Notes under the pieces: generated by a model
Seen by the model: the letters and a program-made list of their open reading frames with translations, nothing else
What the model was told of the DNA's origin: nothing
Databases searched by the model: none
Shown: piece by piece, positions 8,368 to 17,398 of the stretch
Position numbering within the stretch: position 1 is the first letter of the stretch
Layout of the letters: each line of letters opens with the position of its first letter
Translations under genes and position numbers: made by a program
Assembly: GCF_006439025.1 (NCBI RefSeq)
Contig: NZ_RCYZ01000003.1
Location: forward strand, 250,127 to 314,126
DNA from: Hymenobacter nivis
GTDB taxonomy: Bacteria > Bacteroidota > Bacteroidia > Cytophagales > Hymenobacteraceae
Length of the DNA stretch: 64,000 bases
Direction: 5' to 3'

Positions 8368-11130
8368 ATGAAAAAGAACATCAGCATCAACTTGCAAGGC
8401 CTCATCTTCCACATCGAAGAAGACGGCTACGAAGTGCTCGGCCGCTACCTGGCCGAGGTGAAGGCGCACTTCGCCAGCTTCCGCGGCCACCAGGATATTG
8501 TGGCCGACATCGAGGGCCGCATCGCCGAAATTTTCAGCGCCCGCCTCTCGGCCGCCAAGCAGGTCATCACCCTGGAAGACGTGGAGGCCATGACGGCCAA
8601 AATGGGCCGGGTGAGCGACTTCGCCTCGGACCTGGACGACGAGGACGAGGCCGAAACGGCTGGGGCCCCCACCGGCGGCACCTTCGGCCCCGACGGTCCG
8701 TTTGGCACCAAAGGTCCGTTTGGGCCCCAGGGCCCCTTCGGCCCCAAAGGCCCGTTTGGCAACCAGAGCTCAAACGGCCCGTTTGGTCCCAACGGTCCCT
8801 TCGGCCCCGGTAGCAAAACCGCTGATGGGGCCCCCAAGCGCCTGTTCCGCGACATGGCCCATCGCAAAATTGCGGGCGTGGCCGCCGGCCTGGCTCAGTA
8901 TTTCGCCGTGAACCCGCTGTGGGTGCGCCTGGCCTTTGTGGCGCTGGTGCTGTTCAAGCCGTTTTTGCGCATCGGCCACACCTTCGATTTCGATAACCCG
9001 GTGAACTTCGCGGGCTTTGCCGTGCTGCTCTACGGCATCCTGTGGGTGCTGCTGCCGAAGAACTACGACGCCCCCAACCCCGACGACATTGCGCCCGGCA
9101 CGGGGCCCCTGGCCGGCCGCCGCCTGTTCCGCGACACCGACACGGCCAAAATCGGGGGCGTGGCCGCCGGCCTGGCCTACTACCTCAAGCTCGACGTGAC
9201 GCTGGTGCGGGTGCTGCTGCTGGCGGGCCTGTTTGCGGGCGGCTTCACGCTCGTGCTCTACCTCATCCTGTGGGTGGTGGCCCCCGAGGCCAAAACGGTG
9301 TCGGAAAAAATGCAGATGCGCGGCGAAGGCGTGACCCTCTCGGGCATCGACAACAACCTGCGCGCCACGGTGCTCGACGCCGACGGCAACCCCGTGGCCA
9401 CGGCCCCCAACCGCCCGGTGGGCGCGTTTCTGGAAGGCGCGGCCCGCGGGGCCCGGCCGGCCGTGAGCTTCCTCGGCACCCTCATCCGGTGGGGCGTGGG
9501 GGCCCTGCTCATCTTCATGGGCGGCAGCGCGTTGGCGAGCTTATTTGTTGCCCTGGGCGTGGTGGCGGGCTTGTTGCCCTCTACTTCGCTGGCGGGCGGC
9601 GACGGCCGGGGCATCCGCTTCGACGACGGCGGCAGTGCCCAGGGCTTTGCCGCGGTGCTGCACAACGTGCAGCCCTGGGCCGGGGTGGTGGCGCTGCTGG
9701 CGGTGGGCATTCCGATGCTGGCGCTGGTGCTGCTGGGGCTGCGGCTCATCCTGCGGCGCTCGGTGCTGGGGCGCATGGGGGGCCTCTCGCTGCTGGGCCT
9801 GTGGCTGGTGGGCGTGGCCGGCTCGGCCGTGGCCGGTGGCCAGCTGGCCCGCGAGTTCCGCACCCGCGGCAGCGTGACGACAACCCGTCCGCTGGCCCCG
9901 GTGCCCGGCCGCAGTATGGTATTAGGTGTGCGCCAAGGTGATAACGAAGACGGCGACGAGTTTTTTGAAAGCATCGACGTGAACATCGCACCCGCCGACA
10001 GCGGCCGGGCCCCGTTCATCGAGCAGGAAGTGCGGGCCCGGGGCGCTTCGGCCGCCGCTGCCCGCCAGATGGCCACCTCGTCGGTGCACTACAGCTTCAC
10101 CCAGCAAGATTCGGTGCTGACGCTCGACCGCGGCTTCACGCTGACCAACGACGCGCCCTTCCGCAACCAGAAGGTGACGCTGACGCTGCACTTGCCGCTC
10201 GATAAAAGCTACCGCCTGACCAAGGAATTCGTGGACCGCCTCGACGACGACGACTTCCAAGGCAACCACCGGCCCAGCGGCGACGAGCCGCACCGCGCCC
10301 GCCTGCTGCGCAACGGCCGCTTCCAGTGCCTCGACTGCGCTCCGTATTCGAGCGACGACGAGAACTACGACAGCAGCGCCGACGACAACGACAACGACGG
10401 GGGCGATGACAACGACGACGATAACAGCCGCAGCAGCCTCAGCCTGGACGGGGCCCCCAGCTTCGACACCGACCTGAACAGCTACGGCAGCGGCCGCCGC
10501 AATTTCAGCGAAACCGACTTCAACCAGGTGAGCGTGGTGGGCGGCTACCGCGTGGTGGTGCGCCACGGCGACGCCTTCAAGATTGAGGCCGGCGGCAACC
10601 AAGATGAGCTGAACGAACTGCGGGTAACGCGCGATGGCAATACCCTGGAAATCAAGCCCCGTGACACGTCCCTTTTCGGCGATAACGGCGGCGACGACCA
10701 GCGGAAGGTGCTCATCCGCATCGAGATGCCGGCCGTGGAAAGCCTGGAGCTGGCCGGGGCCATCCAGGCCGACCTCGGCGGCTTCGACCGCCAGGACCGC
10801 CTGCGGGTGCAGCAGGCCGGCGTGAGCCACCTGCGCCTCAACGGCAACTACGGCACCCTGAAGCTGTCGCTGGCCGGGCCCTGCCGCACCACCGCCACCG
10901 GCCAGGCCGACGACCTTGCCCTCGACGCCGCCGGGGCCGCCGAGCTGGCCGGGGCCAACCTGCGCACCCGCACCGCCAAAGTGAGCCTGGTGGGCGGCTG
11001 CAAGGCCCGCCTCAACGTGAGCGAAACCCTGCGGGGCGAGGCCGTGGGCGGCAGCGAAGTAGCCTACAGCGGCAAGCCCCAGAACGTGAAAGTGAGCACC
11101 GTGGGCGGCTCCAGCTTCCACAAAATCTAG
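8368..11130 (+). CDS. PspC-domain membrane protein with GPFG repeats and DUF2807-like C-terminus
   Basis: 920 residues. Order of parts: a cytoplasmic N-terminal domain (about 1-95) starting MKKNISINLQGLIFHIEEDG; a low-complexity GPFG-rich segment (about 106-148); two PspC domains (LFRDMAHRKIAGVAAGLAQY near 152 and LFRDTDTAKIGGVAAGLAYY near 252), each with a membrane segment; further transmembrane helices near 365-495; an acidic D/N-rich stretch near 660-690; and a C-terminal right-handed-beta DUF2807-like adhesin-head domain (about 720-920). PspC domains belong to envelope-stress systems, so a role in sensing membrane damage is plausible but inferred. It is probably co-transcribed with and controlled by the PadR gene. 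Confidence 0.88.
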   Translation: MKKNISINLQGLIFHIEEDGYEVLGRYLAEVKAHFASFRGHQDIVADIEGRIAEIFSARLSAAKQVITLEDVEAMTAKMGRVSDFASDLDDEDEAETAGAPTGGTFGPDGPFGTKGPFGPQGPFGPKGPFGNQSSNGPFGPNGPFGPGSKTADGAPKRLFRDMAHRKIAGVAAGLAQYFAVNPLWVRLAFVALVLFKPFLRIGHTFDFDNPVNFAGFAVLLYGILWVLLPKNYDAPNPDDIAPGTGPLAGRRLFRDTDTAKIGGVAAGLAYYLKLDVTLVRVLLLAGLFAGGFTLVLYLILWVVAPEAKTVSEKMQMRGEGVTLSGIDNNLRATVLDADGNPVATAPNRPVGAFLEGAARGARPAVSFLGTLIRWGVGALLIFMGGSALASLFVALGVVAGLLPSTSLAGGDGRGIRFDDGGSAQGFAAVLHNVQPWAGVVALLAVGIPMLALVLLGLRLILRRSVLGRMGGLSLLGLWLVGVAGSAVAGGQLAREFRTRGSVTTTRPLAPVPGRSMVLGVRQGDNEDGDEFFESIDVNIAPADSGRAPFIEQEVRARGASAAAARQMATSSVHYSFTQQDSVLTLDRGFTLTNDAPFRNQKVTLTLHLPLDKSYRLTKEFVDRLDDDDFQGNHRPSGDEPHRARLLRNGRFQCLDCAPYSSDDENYDSSADDNDNDGGDDNDDDNSRSSLSLDGAPSFDTDLNSYGSGRRNFSETDFNQVSVVGGYRVVVRHGDAFKIEAGGNQDELNELRVTRDGNTLEIKPRDTSLFGDNGGDDQRKVLIRIEMPAVESLELAGAIQADLGGFDRQDRLRVQQAGVSHLRLNGNYGTLKLSLAGPCRTTATGQADDLALDAAGAAELAGANLRTRTAKVSLVGGCKARLNVSETLRGEAVGGSEVAYSGKPQNVKVSTVGGSSFHKI
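8683..8811 (+). repeat. GPFG-coding tandem repeat
   Basis: Degenerate tandem repeat encoding FGPxGPFGxKGPFG-type units (GPFG occurs six times) between the N-terminal domain and the first PspC domain of the surrounding gene. Synonymous sites vary between units, so it does not look like a very recent slippage expansion. Likely a flexible linker. Confidence 0.8.
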
Positions 11131-11142
11131 GGCCACTTTGGC

Positions 11143-11171
11143 GCCCCGGCACCGAAAATTTTCGCCGGGGC
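11143..11171 (+). terminator. Possible terminator hairpin
   Basis: GCCCCGGC at 11143-11150 pairs with GCCGGGGC at 11164-11171, and the enclosed GAAAATTTTC is itself self-complementary. It stands between the converging PspC-type and CCA-enzyme genes. There is no clear T-tract after it, so termination is only likely. Confidence 0.5.
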
Positions 11172-11245
11172 CCCACAGCGGGCAACCTTACCCCCGCCGG
11201 CCGCATCTATTGCCCTACGAAGCCTTTCCACAAAGGAAGGATCCC

Positions 11246-12685
11246 TCAGACTGGTGAGTGAAATGAGGTTCCTTCCGGCCGAAGCCCCCGGGCCGCCCCC
11301 TGCTGCAACAGGAAGGCCCAGGCTTCGGCCATTTCGTTTTTAATGGTGCCCTCCAGGATGGCCTCCAGCACGGCGTTTTTCAGCTCGCCCACGTCCTTAG
11401 ACGGCTTGAGGCCAAAGGTTTCCATGATGATTTCGCCGGTGATGACGGGCTTGAAGTTGCGCAGGTGGTCCTGGGCCTCCACCTCTTTCAGCTTCTCCTC
11501 CACCTCCGCAAAATTGCGCAGGTAGCGGGCCTTGCGCTCGTGGTCCTTGCTTGTGATGTCGGCCCGGCACAGCAGCATGAGCCGGTCAATGTCGTCGCCG
11601 GCCTCGAAGAGCAGGCGGCGCACGGCGGCGGCGGTCACGGTTTCCTTCACCAGCGCGATGGGGCGCAGGTGCAGGCGCACCAGCTTCTGCACCATGCGCA
11701 TCTCCTCGCCCTGCGGCAGCTTCAGGTCGGCAAAAATGCCCGGCACCCACCGGGCCCCCTTGTCTTCGTGGCCGTGAAACGTCCAGCCCTGGGCCGGGAA
11801 GTAGCGCTTGGTGGCGGGCTTGGCAATGTCGTGCAGCACGGCCGCCCAGCGCAGCCACAGGTCGCCGCCGGCCGCGGCCACGTTATCCAGCACCTGCAGG
11901 GTGTGGTAAAAGTTGTCCTTATGGGCGTGCTTGCCCACCTTTTCCACGCCGTAGAGCTGCGCCATCTTCGGGAAGATGAGGTGCAGTAACCCGGTCTGGA
12001 ACAGGAGCTTAAAGCCGTAGCTGGGCAGCGGCGACTCGATGATCTTGTTCAGCTCGGTGGTGATGCGCTCCTGCGACACAATTTTGATCCGCTCCTTGTT
12101 GCGCACAATGGCGTCGTAGGTGTCGGGCTCAATGTCAAAGCCCAGCTGCGAGGCAAAGCGCACGGCGCGCATCATCCGCAGCGGGTCGTCGGAAAACGTC
12201 ACGTCGGGCCCCAGCGGCGTGCGGATGGTCTGGGTGCTAAGGTCCTGCATTCCGCCGTAGCGGTCCACCAGGGCCCCAAAATCGGCCGGGTTCAGGCTCA
12301 GGCCGAGGGCGTTGATGGTGAAGTCGCGCCGGGCCAGGTCGTCCTCCAGTGTGCCCACTTCCACCTCGGGCTTGCGGCTTTCGGCGCGGTAGCTCTCCTT
12401 GCGGGCCCCCACAAACTCAATTTCGCCAGCTTCCTGGGTGGGCAGCATGGCGGTGCCGAAGTTCTTGAACACCGTAACCTTACCGCGGCCCGGCAGCCGG
12501 CGCCCCACCTCCTGGGCCAGGGCAATGCCGTCGCCCACGGTCACCACGTCGATGTCTTTGCTGGCGCGGCCCAAGGCCAGGTCGCGCACGTAGCCACCGA
12601 TGACGTAGGCCGGCTGGCCGAGGGCCCCGGCCGCGTCGGCGATGGTGCGAAAGATGGGCAACTCGGGCAGTTCGGGCGTGTTCAT
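11246..12685 (-). CDS. CCA-adding / poly(A) polymerase family nucleotidyltransferase with HD domain
   Basis: 479 residues from ATG 12685; an in-frame TTG at 12703 would add six residues. The N-terminal polymerase-beta-type head has YVIGGYVRDLALGR and the metal-binding SKDIDVV, followed by the RRDFTINALGLSL motif and the RNA-binding DDPLRMMRAVRFASQLGF. A C-terminal HD domain has LHDIAKPATKRYF and the later histidines HGHEDKGA. This architecture adds or repairs the 3' CCA of tRNA, though poly(A)-polymerase relatives look similar. It is the last gene of a leftward run after tsaC, so both tRNA-maturation genes may be co-expressed. Confidence 0.9.
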   Translation of the reverse strand: MNTPELPELPIFRTIADAAGALGQPAYVIGGYVRDLALGRASKDIDVVTVGDGIALAQEVGRRLPGRGKVTVFKNFGTAMLPTQEAGEIEFVGARKESYRAESRKPEVEVGTLEDDLARRDFTINALGLSLNPADFGALVDRYGGMQDLSTQTIRTPLGPDVTFSDDPLRMMRAVRFASQLGFDIEPDTYDAIVRNKERIKIVSQERITTELNKIIESPLPSYGFKLLFQTGLLHLIFPKMAQLYGVEKVGKHAHKDNFYHTLQVLDNVAAAGGDLWLRWAAVLHDIAKPATKRYFPAQGWTFHGHEDKGARWVPGIFADLKLPQGEEMRMVQKLVRLHLRPIALVKETVTAAAVRRLLFEAGDDIDRLMLLCRADITSKDHERKARYLRNFAEVEEKLKEVEAQDHLRNFKPVITGEIIMETFGLKPSKDVGELKNAVLEAILEGTIKNEMAEAWAFLLQQGAARGLRPEGTSFHSPV

Positions 12686-12753
12686 GGGCGCAAAGGTCGG
12701 CAACCCGGCCGAATTTGGGGCCCGGCGCCGGGCCCAGCGCGCCCGCGCCGCTG

Positions 12754-13326
12754 CTAGTCGCGCACCACTTCCAGGGCCCCATTGGCCCCCAGGCGCACCA
12801 CCCGCGAGGGGGCCACACGGGTCGCGTCGTCGCGCCGCCAGTTCGCCACGTGGTCGGCGCCGCGCAGCAGGGCGGGGTCAATTTCGCTGTACACCGCGGG
12901 GGCCGGTTCGCCAGGCTTGTTGGCCGACGTGGACACCAGGCCGTGGCCCAGGCGGCGCACCACTTTGAAGCAAAACTCGTCGTGCACAATGCGCAGGCCC
13001 ACCGTGCCGTCGGGCGCTACTAGGCCGGGGGCCACGGCGCGGCTAGCGGGCAAGATGTAGGTGGTGGGACGGGTTTGGTCGGCCAGGGCAGCCTCCAATT
13101 CGGCCGGCACTTGGGCAGCGTAGCGGGCCAGCATGGCCAGGTCAGCCACCAGCACGATGCTGGGCTTGCCGGCCTCGCGGCCCTTCAGTTTGTACAATTT
13201 TTCAACGGCCGGCGGCACTTCGGCGTCACAGCCCAGGCCCCACACCGTGTCGGTGGGGTACAGAATGACTTGCTGGAGCAGCAGCGCATCCACGGCGGCG
13301 TCTACTTCTTGCTGGAAAAACTTCAT
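12754..13326 (-). CDS. tsaC: L-threonylcarbamoyladenylate synthase (TsaC/Sua5/YrdC)
   Basis: 190 residues, a single YrdC domain without the C-terminal Sua5 extension. It makes threonylcarbamoyl-AMP from threonine, bicarbonate and ATP, the first step of the t6A37 modification of ANN-decoding tRNAs. Visible signatures are ILYPTDTVWGLGCDA, KLKGREAGKPSIVLV, the PTTYILPA loop, VGLRIVHDEF and GLVSTSANKPGEPAP. It lies 31 bases after the epimerase gene and 68 bases before the CCA-enzyme gene on the same strand, so it is probably part of one transcript. Confidence 0.93.
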   Translation of the reverse strand: MKFFQQEVDAAVDALLLQQVILYPTDTVWGLGCDAEVPPAVEKLYKLKGREAGKPSIVLVADLAMLARYAAQVPAELEAALADQTRPTTYILPASRAVAPGLVAPDGTVGLRIVHDEFCFKVVRRLGHGLVSTSANKPGEPAPAVYSEIDPALLRGADHVANWRRDDATRVAPSRVVRLGANGALEVVRD

Positions 13327-13357
13327 ATCGAAGGAGTTATTAATAGAAACGCCGGCG

Positions 13358-13768
13358 CTAAGCTGCCGCGATGCTTTGGCAAAGCTCTACCAGTACGCCG
13401 CCGGCGCTTTTGGGGTGCACAAAGCACACGAGCTTGTTGTCGGCGCCGCGCTTGGGGGCCTCGTTGAGCAGGATGAATCCTTCGGCGCGCAGCCGGGCCA
13501 TTTCGGCCTCGATGTCGTCCACCTCGAAGGCCACGTGGTGGATGCCGGCGGGCTTCTTCTCCAGGAATTTGGTGATGGCGCTGTCGGTACTGGTGCCGGC
13601 TAGCAGCTCGATTTTGGAGCCACCCACTTGGAAAAACACCGTATCGACGGCCTCGCTGGCCACGTGCTCGGTTTTGTAGGGCCCCGTGCCCAGTAGCTTG
13701 GTGTAGAGGGCCGTGGCGGCGGCCAAATCGGGCACGGCCAAGCCGAGGTGTTCGAGGTTGGTGAGCAT
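13358..13768 (-). CDS. mce: Methylmalonyl-CoA epimerase
   Basis: 136 residues, two paired VOC/glyoxalase modules. Metal-ligand regions are visible at NLEHLGLAV (residues 4-12), near KIELLAG, at GIHHVAFEVDDI and at VLVELCQ near the C-terminus. Length and motif order match methylmalonyl-CoA epimerase, which interconverts the (2R) and (2S) epimers in propionyl-CoA/succinyl-CoA conversion. The mutase is not in the window. First gene of the leftward mce-tsaC-CCA run and divergent from iscS. Confidence 0.9.
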   Translation of the reverse strand: MLTNLEHLGLAVPDLAAATALYTKLLGTGPYKTEHVASEAVDTVFFQVGGSKIELLAGTSTDSAITKFLEKKPAGIHHVAFEVDDIEAEMARLRAEGFILLNEAPKRGADNKLVCFVHPKSAGGVLVELCQSIAAA

Positions 13769-13804
13769 GAAAAGGCCCGGGGTGTTATATAGTAGGAATG
13801 TCCC

Positions 13805-13812
13805 TATTTTTG
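13805..13812 (+). promoter_or_regulatory. Probable iscS promoter, -7 element
   Basis: TATTTTTG matches the Bacteroidota -7 consensus TAnnTTTG. It lies 93 bases before the iscS ATG in the divergent mce/iscS gap. No clear -33 TTG was found at the usual distance. The long leader could carry regulation, but no IscR-type site was recognised. Confidence 0.55.
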
Positions 13813-13905
13813 TGGGGCCAAAGAAAACCGTTTATCTTGAAACGGTGTTCTATGACTGGCTGGCCCACCGCCAGCCCTTCCCCTGCCAACAACCGCTCTT
13901 GCGCA

Positions 13906-15120
13906 ATGCTTAAGCTCCCTATTTACCTCGACAACAACGCCACCACGCCCCTCGACCCGCGGGTGCTGGAGGCGATGATGCCTTACCTGACCGACGTGTT
14001 CGGCAACGCTGCTTCGCGCAACCACCCTTTCGGGTGGGCTGCTGAGGAAGGCGTGGACTACGCCCGTACCCAAATCGCCCAGCTCATCGGCTGCGATTCG
14101 AAGGAAATCATCTTCACCAGCGGCGCCACCGAGGGCGACAACCTGGGCATCAAAGGGGTGTTTGAGATGTACGCCCAGAAGGGCAACCACGTCATCACCA
14201 CCACCACCGAGCACAAAGCGGTGCTGGACACGTGCAAGCACCTCGAGAAAATCGGCGGCCGCGTGACCTACCTGCCCGTGGACGAGCTGGGCCTCATCAG
14301 CCTCGCCGACCTCGAAGCAGCCATGACGCCCGAGACGATTCTGGTGACCATCATGTACGGCAACAACGAGACGGGCACCATCCAGCCCATCCGCGAAATT
14401 GCCGCCATCGCCCACAAGCACGGGGCCCTGTTCATGACCGACGGCACCCAAGCTGTAGGCAAGATTCCGGTGGACGTGAACGCTGATGGCATCGACATCA
14501 TGGCCTTCACGGCCCACAAAATGTACGGCCCCAAAGGCGTGGGGGCCCTGTACGTGCGCCGCAAAAACCCGCGCGTGAAAGTGACTGCCCAAATGGACGG
14601 CGGTGGCCACGAGCGCGGCATGCGCTCGGGCACCCTGAACGTGCCCGGCATTGTGGGCTTTGGTAAGGCTTGCGAACTGGCTCGCCTGGAAATGGCTGCC
14701 GACGCCGCCCGCCTCAGCGTGATGCGCGACCGCCTGCAAACCGAACTGATGCAGCTCGAGGAAAGCTACGTGAACGGCTCGGTGGAGCACCGCCTGCCCC
14801 ACGTGGCCAACATCAGCTTCAAGTACGTGGAAGGCGAAGGCCTGATGATGGGCATCAAGGACCTGGCCGTGTCGTCGGGTTCGGCCTGTACTTCGGCCTC
14901 GCTGGAGCCCAGCTACGTGCTCAAGGCCCTGGGCCTGAGCGACGACCTGGCGCACTCCTCGCTGCGCTTCGGCCTGAGCCGCTTCACCACCGATGAGCAA
15001 ATCGACTACGCCATCAACCACGTAAAAGAGGCCGTCACTAAGCTGCGCGAAATGTCGCCCCTGTGGGAAATGCACAAGGAAGGCATCGACCTCAGCAAAA
15101 TTGAGTGGGCTGAACATTGA
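13906..15120 (+). CDS. iscS: Cysteine desulfurase IscS
   Basis: 404 residues from ATG 13906; the sequence upstream in frame does not look like IscS, and family members begin [16 protein letters not shown]. It is a PLP enzyme that takes sulfur from cysteine for Fe-S clusters and tRNA thiolation. The PLP lysine is in [15 protein letters not shown], with the preceding ATEGDNL and NNETGTIQP motifs. The sulfur-carrying Cys is in the loop [17 protein letters not shown], as in IscS rather than SufS. iscU follows after 74 bases. Confidence 0.96.
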   Translation: MLKLPIYLDNNATTPLDPRVLEAMMPYLTDVFGNAASRNHPFGWAAEEGVDYARTQIAQLIGCDSKEIIFTSGATEGDNLGIKGVFEMYAQKGNHVITTTTEHKAVLDTCKHLEKIGGRVTYLPVDELGLISLADLEAAMTPETILVTIMYGNNETGTIQPIREIAAIAHKHGALFMTDGTQAVGKIPVDVNADGIDIMAFTAHKMYGPKGVGALYVRRKNPRVKVTAQMDGGGHERGMRSGTLNVPGIVGFGKACELARLEMAADAARLSVMRDRLQTELMQLEESYVNGSVEHRLPHVANISFKYVEGEGLMMGIKDLAVSSGSACTSASLEPSYVLKALGLSDDLAHSSLRFGLSRFTTDEQIDYAINHVKEAVTKLREMSPLWEMHKEGIDLSKIEWAEH

Positions 15121-15194
15121 TTTATTAGCTGGGACCCTGTGCCCTGGCTACGTGCTGCTCGCTCCTACTTTCTACATCAATACTCTTTAATACC

Positions 15195-15605
15195 ATGGCT
15201 TACTCCGATAAAGTAATCGACCACTACAGCAACCCCCGCAACGTGGGCACGCTGGACAAAAGCAAGAAAAACGTGGGCACCGGCTTGGTGGGGGCCCCCG
15301 AGTGCGGCGACGTAATGCGCCTGCAAATCGAGGTGGACGAAGCCACCAACACCATCACCGACGCCAAATTCAAAACTTTCGGCTGCGGCTCGGCCATTGC
15401 GTCGTCGTCGCTGGCCACGGAGTGGTTGAAAGGCAAGACGGTAGACGAGGCCCTGGCCATCGACAACATGGAGATTGTGGAAGAGCTGGCCCTGCCGCCG
15501 GTGAAAATTCACTGCTCGGTGTTGGCCGAAGACGCCATCAAATCGGCCATTTCGGACTACCGCGTAAAGAATGGCCTGCCCGCTTTGGAGTTGGCTCACC
15601 ACTAG
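15195..15605 (+). CDS. iscU: Fe-S cluster scaffold IscU
   Basis: 136 residues. The three conserved cluster-ligand cysteines are seen in GAPECGDVM, KTFGCGSAIASSS and KIHCSVLAEDAI, and the chaperone-binding LPPVK motif appears as LALPPVKIHCS. It accepts sulfur from IscS and iron to build [2Fe-2S] clusters. The terminator after it separates this gene from the IscA-type gene. The hscA/hscB chaperones and ferredoxin of the proteobacterial isc operon are not nearby. Confidence 0.96.
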   Translation: MAYSDKVIDHYSNPRNVGTLDKSKKNVGTGLVGAPECGDVMRLQIEVDEATNTITDAKFKTFGCGSAIASSSLATEWLKGKTVDEALAIDNMEIVEELALPPVKIHCSVLAEDAIKSAISDYRVKNGLPALELAHH

Positions 15606-15615
15606 GTTTTAGTAG

Positions 15616-15676
15616 AAAAGTGGGGCCCCGCGGCGTCCTGGCTTACGCCGGGCTGCTGCGGGGCCCCACTTTTTTT
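15616..15676 (+). terminator. Intrinsic terminator after iscU
   Basis: Stem from AAAAGTGGGGCCCCGC (15616-15631) pairing with GCGGGGCCCCACTTTT starting at 15658, followed by more T. Strong G+C core plus T-tract. It ends the iscS-iscU transcript before the IscA-type gene. Confidence 0.85.
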
Positions 15677-15702
15677 GCCTTATTTAGAATCCTTCTTCGC
15701 CG

Positions 15703-15710
15703 TATCTTTG
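15703..15710 (+). promoter_or_regulatory. Probable promoter of the IscA-type gene, -7 element
   Basis: TATCTTTG matches TAnnTTTG exactly, 59 bases before the ATG at 15770 and just after the iscU terminator. A TTG at 15675-15677 is about 25 bases away, longer than the usual 19-21, so the -33 element is uncertain. Confidence 0.6.
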
Positions 15711-15769
15711 TTAGGAAATAACCGCCCCGGCTCAGGCCGGGCGTTTGAACCGCATAACCGACACTTGCC

Positions 15770-16096
15770 ATGATTACCGTATCCGACAAAGCCAAGGAGA
15801 AAGTAGAGCGCCTGATGCACGACTCTGAGCTGGACGCCACGTACCGCTTGCGGGCGTCGGTGGCTGGCGGCGGCTGCTCGGGCCTGAGCTATAAGCTGGA
15901 CTTCGACAACGAGGTGCGGCCGATGGACCAGGAGTTTGAAGACAAAGGCGTGCGCGTGGTGGTGGACATGAAGAGTTTCCTGTACCTAGCCGGCACCGAA
16001 CTGGATTTCTCGGACGGCCTGAACGGCAAAGGCTTTCAGTTCAACAATCCCAATGCCTCCCGCTCGTGCGGCTGTGGCGAGAGCTTTTCAGTGTAA
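15770..16096 (+). CDS. IscA/SufA-type iron-sulfur cluster assembly protein
   Basis: 108 residues, the usual length of A-type carriers. The three conserved cysteines are in VAGGGCSGLSYKLDF and SRSCGCGESFSV. It would carry Fe-S clusters from the IscU scaffold to target enzymes. It has its own apparent promoter, separate from iscS-iscU. Sequence alone does not distinguish IscA, SufA and ErpA, so no symbol is given. Confidence 0.92.
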   Translation: MITVSDKAKEKVERLMHDSELDATYRLRASVAGGGCSGLSYKLDFDNEVRPMDQEFEDKGVRVVVDMKSFLYLAGTELDFSDGLNGKGFQFNNPNASRSCGCGESFSV

Positions 16097-16120
16097 TCCG
16101 TATTGCAATACGAACGAATT

Positions 16121-16151
16121 AGGGGCCCCGTGCAATGCGCACGGGGCCCCT
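16121..16151. terminator. Terminator-like hairpin after the IscA-type gene
   Basis: AGGGGCCCCGTGC at 16121-16133 pairs perfectly with 16139-16151, with a 5-base loop. It lies between convergent genes. The following bases (TTGTGTTC) are only moderately T-rich. Confidence 0.6.
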
Positions 16152-16196
16152 TGTGTTCTATGGCTGAATCATCTGCAAGACCATAGCAGCACAGGA

Positions 16197-17279
16197 TTAG
16201 CTTACTTTGCGGTCCAAATAAAAAGCTCGCCTTACTCGCACCAGCAACTGCTCAGCGGCATTTCTGTCAGGTGCTTCGGGCAGGGCTGAGGCAGCAAAGG
16301 CGGCTTCCACTTGGGTTACCAGTTGCTCGGCTTCGGTTACCAGGGCCTCGTATTCGAATTCGCCGCGTCGGATTTGCAGCAGGAATTCTCGGTTGGGGCG
16401 GCGCACACGCAGTTCGCCAGTTTTAGCGATTTCGCCAGCCATTTGCAGCAGCCGAAACACGTGCAGCATGTTCTTGGCGTCGTAGTTCTTGCCGTGCTGC
16501 ACTGTATTTGCGTACCGCTCCGCATTGCGTTTTTCCACCCAGTCCCAGTACTCGCGAAATACGCGGCAGTAGGTACTTTACCCATTTCGATTGAAGAAGA
16601 GGTATGCCACCGGCGTTTCGCCCTTGGGCACGGCCGAGAGCAGCACATCCTGCGACGCGTCCGCGTCGCGCACCAGCCCCCGGTAGCCCAGGTTCTGGTC
16701 GGGCGTTTCGTCCACAAACAGGGCGTATAGGTCGGTCAAGTGGGGCACATTGGCCAAGCCGCATTGCGCGGCTGTGTAGCCTTGCCGCGCCAGCCAGGGC
16801 CCCACGGGCTGCGCCCCCGCGCCCACCGTCACATAGCAGAAGTCCAGTACCGCCTTGCGGGCCGGTGGCTCGGGGTGATTAATCTTCTTGTTTAGGCCCT
16901 TGGCCTTGCGGATTTGCGCCACAGCGTACTCGGCAAAGCTCTGCCGGCACAATTGCGAGAGGAAGTCCGGGGCCCGGAACTGCGCAAACAGTGGGTGCCG
17001 GTACACCACGCAGTCGGCCGGCGTGCCCAGCAGTTCCAGCACCGTGGGGTTGTTTTTGAGCAGTAATTCCACGAAGCGTCGCAGCTCGTAAAACACCTCG
17101 TCGTTGGTTGCGTTCGCTACCTGCGGCACGTAGTCCAACCCAAAAAACGCGTTTTCCGGCAGCACAAACACCCCCTTCAAGTCGGTGTCCGAGTGCGGCA
17201 AATCGGTGCCGTACGCCCGGCTCCCGCTCACGGCTTCAAACAGGATAAGCCCCTGGCGGCGCAAATCGGCAATGGTCAT
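16197..17279 (-). pseudogene. COG3541-type nucleotidyltransferase interrupted by in-frame stop
   Basis: One reading frame runs from ATG 17279 to 16197 but is cut by a TAA at about 16576-16578. The part before it holds the polymerase-beta-type head GSRAYGTDLPHSDTDLKGVF with the catalytic SDTD. The part after it continues in the same frame with YCRVFREYWDW and VEKRNAERYANTVQHGK, the usual C-terminal half of these proteins. The simplest reading is a single nonsense mutation, for example TAC or TAT to TAA. Members of this family are often near Pnkp/Hen1 RNA-repair genes, as here. A sequencing error or stop readthrough are alternatives. The N-terminal 234-residue fragment might still fold. Confidence 0.78.
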
Positions 17280-17398
17280 GGGGCGAAAGTAGGGCCCCCG
17301 CACTACAGCCATAGCGTGGACGCTGCCCTCCATGGCTCCGCGCGTTCCTCTGTGCTCCCTGCTGTTGTTGTCCTCACGCCGCTACTTCAGCCGCTGCT

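Noticed and set aside
8683..8811. GPFG repeat as a CRISPR-like or non-coding array
   Set aside because: The units are coding, in frame, variable in sequence and have no spacers.
13804..15117. Antisense open frame opposite iscS
   Set aside because: The sense strand encodes a clear cysteine desulfurase; the opposite frame has no recognisable motif.
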